Positions 14,628-19,918 of a stretch of 31,200 bases of DNA are shown here, piece after piece; positions within the stretch are counted from its first letter, which is position 1; every line of letters starts with the position of its first letter. A model generated the notes under the pieces. It worked only from the letters and a program-made list of their open reading frames with translations, did no database searches and was not told the origin of the DNA. This stretch comes from JAKANM01 sp964356495 (lineage in GTDB: Bacteria > Patescibacteriota > Patescibacteriia > Magasanikbacterales > GWA2-37-8): contig CAYHHR010000008.1 in NCBI GenBank assembly GCA_964356495.1, positions 1 through 31,200 on the forward strand, written 5' to 3'. A program made the translations under genes and the position numbers.

Positions 14628-14888
14628 CTAGGCCCGGTTATGCCGCATGTTATCCAGCGCCCAGGAGTATTCGATGAATAGGACCGGGATCCACTGCGGT
14701 TCGTTGTGAATGATGAACATGGTGGTGCCAAAAATCAAAGCGACGGTGTTGATGATAAAAAAGATGATATCAAAATATTCTTCATGGCGAGATGTTTCCT
14801 CGTTGTTGGTAATATATAGGAACGCTCTACCAACTGCGCTGTTGCTGAATTTGAATGGCATATATAATAAAAAAATCCCAAATCCCAA
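14628..14888 (-). CDS. small two-helix membrane protein
   Basis: The frame ends with EEYFDIIFFIINTVALIFG, TTMFIIHNEPQWIPVLFIEY, SWALDNMRHNRA. The last ~55 residues form two hydrophobic segments around HNEPQWIPVLF, a pattern I recall in small CPR membrane proteins. The upstream part (MGFGIFLLYMPFKFSNSAVG) is less convincing and crosses a tRNA D-arm-like sequence, so the true start is uncertain and could be a non-ATG codon nearer 14800. The function is unknown. Confidence 0.55.
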   Translation of the reverse strand: MGFGIFLLYMPFKFSNSAVGRAFLYITNNEETSRHEEYFDIIFFIINTVALIFGTTMFIIHNEPQWIPVLFIEYSWALDNMRHNRA

Positions 14889-14956
14889 TGTCCAATTTCC
14901 AAAAAAGTTGAATATATATCAGTATACTCTACCAATCTAGAAAAAGCCACCCCCTC

Positions 14957-14975
14957 TGCCTGCCGGTAGGCAGGC
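14957..14975. repeat. short palindrome upstream of the cold-shock promoter
   Basis: CTGCCTGCCGGTAGGCAGG is a near-perfect hairpin that ends one base before the -35 box. The motif is typical of dispersed short palindromes in such genomes. Confidence 0.6.
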
Positions 14976-15004
14976 TTGACTTTATTTTGTTTTTCTGATA
15001 TACT
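14976..15004 (+). promoter_or_regulatory. promoter of the cold-shock gene
   Basis: TTGACT (14976-14981) and TATACT (14999-15004) are 17 bases apart. The leader from about 15011 to 15080 is roughly 70 nt, long for this contig, as expected for a cold-shock mRNA regulated through its 5' region. Confidence 0.8.
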
Positions 15005-15079
15005 GTTTTTACAGAAATTTACATAGAGACCTAGTCGACCTTTTTAAATAGCTGTGTTATTCATTTTTCATAAATCTAT

Positions 15080-15280
15080 ATGAAAGGTACAATCAAAACC
15101 ATAATTGCTGACAAGCATTTCGGTTTCATCACCCCAGAAGACGGCTCAAAAGACGTTTTCTTCCATGAATCCGGTCTCCAGGGAGTTCAATTCGGTGAAT
15201 TGACTGCCGGAGTCGCGGTAACCTTCGATGTTGAGCAGTCTGACAAGGGGCCTCGCGCTACCAACGTCACACGCGCCTAA
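15080..15280 (+). CDS. CspA-family cold-shock protein
   Basis: This 66-residue single cold-shock domain (OB fold) binds single-stranded RNA and DNA and prevents RNA secondary structure in the cytoplasm. RNP1-like KHFGFITPEDG and RNP2-like DVFFHESGL are both present, and the C-terminus GPRATNVTRA is standard. It is full length for the family and monocistronic, with its own promoter and the terminator at 15297. The ATG at 15080 is the only sensible start. Confidence 0.95.
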   Translation: MKGTIKTIIADKHFGFITPEDGSKDVFFHESGLQGVQFGELTAGVAVTFDVEQSDKGPRATNVTRA

Positions 15281-15296
15281 TCTTCATTGATTATAA

Positions 15297-15340
15297 AAAC
15301 AACCCTGCACCCTCCGTGGTACAGGGTTGTTTTGTTTTTA
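15297..15340 (+). terminator. intrinsic terminator after the cold-shock gene
   Basis: ACAACCCTG (15299-15307) pairs with CAGGGTTGT (15322-15330), followed by TTTGTTTTTA. Confidence 0.85.
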
Positions 15341-15349
15341 TAAAGAAAG

Positions 15350-15399
15350 ACCCGCATCGGTGACTCGACGAATTTCGTCGAAATCAAACCGATGCGGGT
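15350..15399. terminator. long hairpin, terminator of the minus-strand small gene
   Basis: ACCCGCATCGGT (15350-15361) and ACCGATGCGGGT (15388-15399) form a 12-bp stem. Within it CGACGAATTTCGTCG folds again. It lies 13 bases after the stop of the 15413-15631 gene. A T-rich tract (CTTTCTTTAT) follows on the minus strand. Confidence 0.65.
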
Positions 15400-15412
15400 T
15401 TTGACTTGTCTG

Positions 15413-15631
15413 TTACCCGTGCCTCCGGTAGCCGATCTGCGGGTCGCAGCTCTTCTCGAACTGCCCCTCGGCGATCGCCTTGACGATCTTGTCGAGCGCC
15501 GCCTTCAGACGAACTCGGAAGAGAGCGGAAGAGTTTCTCCCCCCTTCCCGAAGTTGCTTTAGGAGATACTGCCTGATCTCCAACAGCTGGCTGTCCAGCT
15601 CCACGTACTCTTCGTTGGTCATGAACGTCAT
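15413..15631 (-). CDS. small helical protein, weak TraR/DksA resemblance
   Basis: This 72-residue protein (MTFMTNEEYVELDSQLLEIR...) is mostly alpha-helical. Its end, AIAEGQFEKSCDPQIGYRRHG, recalls the EGTYGxCxxCGxxIGYRRL stretch of TraR/DksA-type RNA-polymerase-binding proteins. Only one Cys remains and the second half of the zinc finger is absent, so the relation is weak. The ATG at 15631 is chosen because AAGGAGG lies 10 bases upstream; TTG at 15640 is too close to it. The gene has a perfect consensus promoter, a strong Shine-Dalgarno and clearly more G+C than its neighbours, which suggests high expression or foreign origin. Confidence 0.65.
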   Translation of the reverse strand: MTFMTNEEYVELDSQLLEIRQYLLKQLREGGRNSSALFRVRLKAALDKIVKAIAEGQFEKSCDPQIGYRRHG

Positions 15632-15684
15632 TGCGTACAAACCTCCTTTTTAACGCGGGGAATATCTGAAAGGAATAATAGTAC

Positions 15685-15713
15685 ATTATACTCCTAAATC
15701 AGCCTTTTGTCAA
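15685..15713 (-). promoter_or_regulatory. perfect sigma-70-type promoter
   Basis: On the minus strand TTGACA (15708-15713) and TATAAT (15685-15690) have a 17-base spacer, the ideal arrangement. It drives the small G+C-rich gene at 15413-15631. Confidence 0.85.
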
Positions 15714-15800
15714 TGGATGAGAGTCGAGGTTGTCAAAACAAAAACAACCCGGAAATTGAGTTGCTTTTGGAGCGGCCGAACGTTCGTCGGACGTTATGGT

Positions 15801-16061
15801 TTACACATCATAAATATCATGATCGCCAATCGTATAAAAACGAACAGTTTCTTTATCGGTAAAATCGAAAATAATCCGGTAGCTGTAGGTGACCGTGAAA
15901 GACCAATATCCCTCGAATTCACCCCGAAGTTTATGCGTTTTAAGTCGGGGATCGAAGGGGTTGCTACGGAAAATCTTTTCTTTTTGGATAGCAGATTTCT
16001 TGATTTCAGTGGGAAGTTTTTTGAACTGACGAACGAATTTAGGAAGGATGAGTATCTTCAT
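15801..16061 (-). CDS. RelE/ParE-family toxin
   Basis: This 86-residue protein has the fold and spacing of RelE-superfamily toxins, mRNA interferases that cut messages in the ribosome or, in the ParE branch, gyrase poisons. Evidence is LPKFVRQFKKLPTEIKKSAI at the start, KLRGEFEGYWSFTVTYSYRI in the middle (the usual L-x-G to Y-R-I block) and YTIGDHDIYDV at the end, matching the YafQ/RelE type. It follows its antitoxin by 14 bases on the same strand. Confidence 0.88.
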   Translation of the reverse strand: MKILILPKFVRQFKKLPTEIKKSAIQKEKIFRSNPFDPRLKTHKLRGEFEGYWSFTVTYSYRIIFDFTDKETVRFYTIGDHDIYDV

Positions 16062-16075
16062 AACATTTTTTGGCT

Positions 16076-16288
16076 TTATAAATCAGCCAAAGAAGTCAAA
16101 ATTTTTCCCTTGCCGGAAACAAATGCTTTTTTATCTCGATGTAATTCTTCTGCAAGTTTTTGGCGTTTCCAGGCCCGCAATGCGTCTCTGATAAATTCGC
16201 TGGTACTGGCGTAGCCGCCCTTTTTTACTTCCTTCTTTACGTCCTTTACCAGAGTGTCAGGTAAAGAAATGTTGATGATCTGTCGCAT
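16076..16288 (-). CDS. ribbon-helix-helix antitoxin (ParD/CopG type)
   Basis: This 70-residue protein opens with the beta-strand MRQIINISLPDTL and continues with GGYASTSEFIRDALRAWKR, the standard ribbon-helix-helix dimer and DNA-binding pattern. The basic C-terminal tail would wrap the toxin. It is the first gene of the pair, and a palindromic operator overlaps its promoter, so it should repress its own transcription with the toxin as co-repressor, as known for this class. Confidence 0.88.
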   Translation of the reverse strand: MRQIINISLPDTLVKDVKKEVKKGGYASTSEFIRDALRAWKRQKLAEELHRDKKAFVSGKGKILTSLADL

Positions 16289-16304
16289 ATGTTTGAATAA
16301 TAAT

Positions 16305-16350
16305 TTGTAATACTTTGTATTACAATATCAGATTTGGTTTTGTTCGTCAA
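16305..16350 (-). promoter_or_regulatory. promoter with palindromic operator of the toxin-antitoxin pair
   Basis: TTGACG (16345-16350) and TATTGT (16322-16327) are 17 bases apart on the minus strand. The perfect inverted repeat TTGTAATAC-3 nt-GTATTACAA (16305-16325) overlaps the -10 and the start of transcription, which is where an autoregulating ribbon-helix-helix protein binds. Confidence 0.8.
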
Positions 16351-16356
16351 ATATGG

Positions 16357-16394
16357 TCTAAAAAACAAAAACAGCTTTCGAGAAAGCTGTTTTG
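16357..16394 (-). terminator. intrinsic terminator
   Basis: AACAGCTTTC and GAAAGCTGTT form a 10-bp stem, followed on the minus strand by TTTGTTTTTT. It closes the 16421-16864 gene. Confidence 0.8.
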
Positions 16395-16420
16395 GTCGAG
16401 AAATTTTCCCGCGCTAGAGA

Positions 16421-16864
16421 TTATACCGGTTCGCTGTTACGAATGACGTTTTCTCGGCCTTCATTGTACGCGCAGATAACTCCCCAACCATTTTTGATCT
16501 CTTTTTGGAGAGTTGATTCATGTGTTTTCATAACGCGCTCAACTGCCGCCGGATCAAGTTTATAAATTTCTTCCCAATGTTCCCGCGCGGTATTAGTGAC
16601 AAAAGCGCTAACTTCATCTTTCGAAACACTTCCGTTCTCAAGTAGAATTTTTGTCGTGGCCATTTTTGCCAGATTATCATAGTAGCGACCAAATTCTTGT
16701 GTTATTTCAGGAGCGATATAATCGATATTTTTTTCAAAGGTAGTAAGACGGCCTTCGTATTGGGCTAATTTTTTTTCAAGCAATTCACGCTTTGATTCAT
16801 TTAGCTTTGCCTCGTCGGCTGGGACAAATTTTTCCTCTCGCCCAGCCATATGTTCATTTGGCAT
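16421..16864 (-). CDS. helical hypothetical protein
   Basis: This 147-residue soluble protein is rich in Glu, Lys and Ala. Residues about 15-50 (EAKLNESKRELLEKKLAQYE) predict a coiled coil, and the rest is helical with REHWEEIYKLDPAAVERVM. There is no signal peptide, membrane segment or recognised family. It is monocistronic, with its own promoter and terminator. The start at 16864 is natural; a second ATG at 16849 is possible. Confidence 0.7.
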   Translation of the reverse strand: MPNEHMAGREEKFVPADEAKLNESKRELLEKKLAQYEGRLTTFEKNIDYIAPEITQEFGRYYDNLAKMATTKILLENGSVSKDEVSAFVTNTAREHWEEIYKLDPAAVERVMKTHESTLQKEIKNGWGVICAYNEGRENVIRNSEPV

Positions 16865-16905
16865 AAAAATTTTAATATTAATGATGAGTTCACAATCTGC
16901 TCGAT

Positions 16906-16934
16906 ACGATAGTGTGTTTTAAAATTTATGTCAA
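16906..16934 (-). promoter_or_regulatory. promoter of the helical hypothetical gene
   Basis: On the minus strand TTGACA (16929-16934) and TATCGT (16906-16911) are separated by 17 bases. Confidence 0.65.
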
Positions 16935-16949
16935 ACCGTAAAAAACGTA

Positions 16950-16978
16950 TTGACGAAAGTTTTATTTTGACCAATAAT
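16950..16978 (+). promoter_or_regulatory. promoter of the 17048 gene
   Basis: TTGACG (16950-16955) and AATAAT (16973-16978) are 17 bases apart. It diverges from the minus-strand promoter at 16906-16934. Confidence 0.55.
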
Positions 16979-16991
16979 AACTGAGCTAAAA

Positions 16992-17028
16992 GATCTGATA
17001 TAACGTCAGATCACTTGGGAAGCCAAGT
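16992..17028 (+). promoter_or_regulatory. two stacked hairpins in the leader of the 17048 gene
   Basis: GATCTGA-7 nt-TCAGATC (16992-17012) is followed immediately by ACTTGG-GAAG-CCAAGT (17013-17028). Both stems are perfect. They end about 8 bases before the AAGGAG ribosome-binding site, so they could control translation or mRNA stability. Confidence 0.6.
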
Positions 17029-17047
17029 CAACAGCAAGGAGCAGGAC

Positions 17048-17533
17048 ATGTGGAGCAAGACGACGTTCGAGTGGGGAGGTCACGGAATCAGAGATCGGGT
17101 GGTGACGAATTTCGGATTGCGGGACAATGAACCGACTTTCCGGATCAGGAATCTCGGAGTCTGGATCGAGAACAACCGGATTGGACACCTCGATGTCGAG
17201 TTTGGGCCGATCGGTCTCGGTGATATTTCGAGAGGAGTGACCGAGCTTAGCGAATACCTCTTCAACAAGTTTGGGGAGTGCGGATACGTTCACAACGGCT
17301 CTTTGTACAAATTCAGGTTCAGCCCTATTAACGGCGAGAACATCACGGTCACCATGGCCAAGAATTTGATCTTGCTCCTCAAGGTGTGTTGCGGAAGCAT
17401 GACCCCGCTCCTGCCGCCTCGCATCGTCACCGAGAATTTCAAAGGAAAGTTCTGTGGCGACATCAAGCCGGAGAAGAGCTACGGACAACAGCTGTTCGAG
17501 GATCTCTTGGTGCTCGGCGTCATGATAAAGTAG
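17048..17533 (+). CDS. G+C-rich orphan protein
   Basis: This 161-residue soluble protein (MWSKTTFEWGGHGIRDRVVT...) has no family I recognise. It has alternating beta-strand-like segments (FRIRNLGVWIENNRIGHLDV) and a helical end (QQLFEDLLVLGVMIK), with three Cys but no zinc motif. The ATG at 17048 is used because AAGGAG lies 7 bases before it; the TTG at 17015 lies inside the leader hairpin. Codon use is clearly richer in G+C than that of the flanking genes, like the small gene at 15413-15631, hinting that both came from elsewhere or are highly expressed. Confidence 0.7.
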   Translation: MWSKTTFEWGGHGIRDRVVTNFGLRDNEPTFRIRNLGVWIENNRIGHLDVEFGPIGLGDISRGVTELSEYLFNKFGECGYVHNGSLYKFRFSPINGENITVTMAKNLILLLKVCCGSMTPLLPPRIVTENFKGKFCGDIKPEKSYGQQLFEDLLVLGVMIK

Positions 17534-17588
17534 CCCAGCGCGAAATCGCGCCGCGAAACCCCTGACGCGTAATTCGGGGGAAATAAAA

Positions 17589-17617
17589 AACAACTTTGCG
17601 AAAGGCTGTTTTTTTAT
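17589..17617 (+). terminator. intrinsic terminator
   Basis: AACAACTTT and AAAGGCTGTT form an imperfect stem (one mismatch, one G-U), followed by seven T. It ends the 17048 transcript. Confidence 0.65.
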
Positions 17618-17661
17618 TTAGATCCCCTATACAGATTACGCTAGAAGAAGATGCCTTTTGG

Positions 17662-17670
17662 TGCTATACT
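17662..17670 (+). promoter_or_regulatory. possible extended -10 promoter of the gpsA-like gene
   Basis: TG-C-TATACT is a TGnTATAAT-type extended -10, lacking a good -35. The leader would include the AGTCCATAAAGT repeats. Confidence 0.35.
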
Positions 17671-17671
17671 T

Positions 17672-17757
17672 TAGTCCATAAAGTCATCAAGTCCATAAAG
17701 TCCGTCAAGTCGCGACTTTATAGACTTTAAGGACGCTATGGACTTTATAGATTGTTT
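17672..17757. repeat. AGTCCATAAAGT repeat cluster
   Basis: AGTCCATAAAGTC is found twice in direct orientation (from 17673 and 17690), and GACTTTATAGACTTT and ATGGACTTTATAGA follow in inverted orientation. The cluster can fold on itself. It creates a false upstream start (ATG at 17738) for the next gene. Confidence 0.65.
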
Positions 17758-17767
17758 TTTTATATTT

Positions 17768-18655
17768 ATGTCAAAAAAAGTTTTAATAATTGGAAAAGGG
17801 AAAATGGGGGGTGTGCTCGGCAAGTTTATGGCTGCTTCTTTTCTTCGTCCGACTGTAATTTATTGGGATGTGGCGAAGGGCAAAGTGCCAAATCAAGAGG
17901 CGCTTGAAGTGTCCGCGCCACAGGCGGACGTGGTATTTTTGTGTGTTCCTTCTTTCGCGGTTCGAGAAGCAGCCGAGGCGATTGCTTTATTTCTGAGGAA
18001 GGGAGTCCCGGTCATTACTATTGCCAAGGGAATGGAGGCGGCGTCGGGTAAAACTATGGATGTGGTGCTTAAGGAATCCTTGCCTCGCGCGCAGCCATAT
18101 GGACTTCTGAGCGGACCAATGCTCGTTGAAGAATTACGACGTGATAAGGGTGGTTTTGCAATGCTCGCCGTTAATGATGAGAAAAGTTTCTTACTTTTGA
18201 AAAAACTTTTTGCAGAGGCACCTCTTCATTTGGAATTTACCACCGCGGTGAGAGCTGTGGCGATGGCGGGGGTAATGAAAAATATTTATGCAATTGTGCT
18301 AGGGATAGCGGAGGGGTTGGGGTGGGGAAACAATCGTAAGGGCTGGATCGTGGCCGAGGCGATGGTGGAAATGGTTGCATTGTTTGAGGCCTGGAAGCTG
18401 CCAAAAGAGATCGCTCTCGGTACTGCTGGCCTCGGGGATCTAATTGCGACCGGTCTTAGTTCATCTTCTCGCAATGAACAAGTGGGAGAGAAGCTGACGA
18501 TTTTGCAAAAAGGGCAAAGCGAAGGAACGGAGTCGCTTCCCGTTATACGGAAGTTAGCTCGCATGGTTGATGAGCGGCGTTTGCCACTTCTCAACGCCTT
18601 ATGGAAGGTAGTGAAAAAAAACAAACGGCGCGTCAGGCGTTTGAGAAATTGTTGA
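17768..18655 (+). CDS. gpsA: glycerol-3-phosphate dehydrogenase (NAD(P)+), GpsA-like
   Basis: This enzyme would reduce dihydroxyacetone phosphate to sn-glycerol 3-phosphate, the backbone for membrane lipids, in the cytoplasm. It has 295 residues, a little shorter than usual. The N-terminal Rossmann motif is GKGKMGG. The conserved catalytic block AGVMKNIYAIVLGIAEGLGW, GNNRKG holds the expected Lys, and the substrate loop GLGDLIATGLSSSSRN is present. The ATG at 17768 (MSKKVLIIGKGKMGG) is preferred, since the ATG at 17738 lies in a repeat. The C-terminus ends in a basic tail (KKNKRRVRRLRNC) that is unusual, and sequence similarity to typical GpsA is moderate. A related dehydrogenase of the same superfamily remains possible. 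Confidence 0.8.
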   Translation: MSKKVLIIGKGKMGGVLGKFMAASFLRPTVIYWDVAKGKVPNQEALEVSAPQADVVFLCVPSFAVREAAEAIALFLRKGVPVITIAKGMEAASGKTMDVVLKESLPRAQPYGLLSGPMLVEELRRDKGGFAMLAVNDEKSFLLLKKLFAEAPLHLEFTTAVRAVAMAGVMKNIYAIVLGIAEGLGWGNNRKGWIVAEAMVEMVALFEAWKLPKEIALGTAGLGDLIATGLSSSSRNEQVGEKLTILQKGQSEGTESLPVIRKLARMVDERRLPLLNALWKVVKKNKRRVRRLRNC

Positions 18656-18725
18656 AATAAAGTTTTTTCAAAATAAATTTCGGTCGATCCAAAACTATAA
18701 AAAAGATTATACTTATTATTATAAC

Positions 18726-18757
18726 AAAAAATCGCCATCGAAGGCGATTTTTTGCTT
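18726..18757. terminator. bidirectional intrinsic terminator
   Basis: AAAAAATCGCC-ATCGAA-GGCGATTTTTT is a symmetric stem with T-runs on both strands. It separates the convergent gpsA-like gene and the acidic secreted-protein gene. Confidence 0.85.
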
Positions 18758-18775
18758 TATTTAAATCTTTGTTGA

Positions 18776-19471
18776 TTATTCCCTGTTAAACCACTTCATA
18801 AACCAACCAAACAGACTAAATTTGTTTTCATCTGCTTTCAAGAAGGCCTCTAGTTTTGCTTGCGCCCGAGTAAGGACTTGGACCTGCTCCAAAGTGCTCG
18901 TCGCACCGGTGGAAGTGGTCATGCTGGCCAGTAATCGGTTGAGCCGATCCAACCGATTTGCAGTTTTCACCATCTCGCTGCGCAGCATTCCTAAATTTTT
19001 ATAATCAGTCCCGAGGAAGAATGTTTTTAACGAGCCTCTGCTTTCCACTTCTGCGATTGCTTTCGTAGTGGTAGCTTCCGACTCATCCTGCTCTCTGGCC
19101 ACCGCACGGACTTCTTCGCCGATCCCGCCCTTGTTCCTGTCCGCGACCTTCAGTAAACCTTGCACGAATGATGCCACCGCGCTACGATGTTCGTCGGCTT
19201 CATTTTCTCCTTTTTCTTCCCTCGCCGTTCCCGTGCCATTTTCATTTTTGTCTTCGTCTTCCCGTTCATTAGTTCCGGTTCTCGCTTTGTCGCTTTCATC
19301 GCTATCATCATCTTCATCATCATCCTGCTTCACAGTACCGGTCCTTACCTCGTCGCTATCACCCCGTTCACGAGAGGAAGTTTCCGTATTGGCGAAAGTT
19401 GATTTACCAGGCAGAAGCATAGCCAATATTGCAAAAAAGGATATGGCTGTGTATATTTTATTTTTGTTCAT
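18776..19471 (-). CDS. secreted, highly acidic protein of CPR type
   Basis: This 231-residue protein has a signal peptide (MNKNKIYTAISFFAILAMLL to about Ala27, STFA-NTET). A very acidic low-complexity region follows (residues 30-95, with DDDEDDDSDESD and repeated RTGT). A helical domain comes next, with HRSAVASFVQGLLKVADR, GGIGEEVRAVAREQ and LGTDYKNLGMLRSEM, which I recall from many CPR secreted proteins of unknown function. The RTGT-plus-acidic units look like a short degenerate repeat. It could bind cations or the cell surface. The start at 19471 and the signal peptide agree. Confidence 0.78.
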   Translation of the reverse strand: MNKNKIYTAISFFAILAMLLPGKSTFANTETSSRERGDSDEVRTGTVKQDDDEDDDSDESDKARTGTNEREDEDKNENGTGTAREEKGENEADEHRSAVASFVQGLLKVADRNKGGIGEEVRAVAREQDESEATTTKAIAEVESRGSLKTFFLGTDYKNLGMLRSEMVKTANRLDRLNRLLASMTTSTGATSTLEQVQVLTRAQAKLEAFLKADENKFSLFGWFMKWFNRE

Positions 19472-19534
19472 ATTTATTAGGTTATATAAGTTATTGGGTA
19501 AAAATATTTAAGAAATCGACCACTTCTTTTTTAA

Positions 19535-19563
19535 ATTATACCACAAAATAATATCGTACGCAA
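19535..19563 (-). promoter_or_regulatory. promoter of the acidic secreted-protein gene
   Basis: On the minus strand TTGCGT (19558-19563) and TATAAT (19535-19540) are separated by 17 bases. The leader is about 60 nt. Confidence 0.7.
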
Positions 19564-19569
19564 AAAAAT

Positions 19570-19592
19570 AAACCACTAGGTTTGTTTTTTTT
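19570..19592. terminator. small hairpin with T-run at the edge of the structured element
   Basis: AAACC-ACTA-GGTTT is followed by G and eight T. It could terminate transcription and insulates the element that follows. Confidence 0.5.
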
Positions 19593-19593
19593 G

Positions 19594-19803
19594 CTCCCGT
19601 CTCGGTCTAGAACCGCAGTGGTTCAATCAGTGAGAAGGCTTTTAGGCGATTTCAAACCTGGTAAATTGACGGGAGTCGGTCGAGTAACAAATGAGACAAA
19701 TAAGACACGGGTAAGTGTTTTTTAGTGTGTATCAAAATTGAAAAATAATGGCTTTGCTCTGCTGAATTTTTGAGTAAGATTAAATGGGACAGGTGTCTCA
19801 TTT
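19594..19803 (+). repeat. conserved foldable element, copy A
   Basis: An outer stem CTCCCGTC (19594-19601)/GACGGGAG (19668-19675) encloses three small hairpins: CGGT-CTAGA-ACCG, TTC-AATCAGT-GAG and GCT-TTTA-GGC. This gives a cloverleaf-like plan. Then come GTCGGTCG and AAATGAGACA (19689-19698), whose complement TGTCTCATTT lies at 19794-19803. The same order and several exact blocks recur at 23317-23470. Apart from this element, the 19564-19918 gap contains no gene. Confidence 0.65.
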
Positions 19804-19918
19804 TGTTTGCACTGGATTACCGAATTAACAGCTCTCAACACGGATTCTTGAATTTAAGTATTCAATATGGTATTGCGCTATTTTATATTTTTGCTAGTAT
19901 ATTCGCATTATATTGGAT

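Noticed and set aside
14820..14850. tRNA fragment (minus strand GCGCAGTTGGTAGAGCG, like a D arm)
   Set aside because: No acceptor, anticodon or T arm can be paired around it. It may be a chance match or an old integration scar, but not a tRNA gene.
17006..17593. 195-codon minus-strand frame
   Set aside because: It is an antisense shadow of the G+C-rich 17048 gene, which has a promoter, ribosome-binding site and terminator on the plus strand.
19068..19511. Plus-strand Ser/Val-rich frame antisense to the acidic protein
   Set aside because: It is the complement of the low-complexity acidic coding region; the minus strand has the signal peptide and promoter.
19594..19803. CRISPR repeat, tracrRNA or retron RNA
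   Set aside because: There are no regularly spaced repeats, no Cas or TnpB-like gene and no reverse transcriptase in the window.
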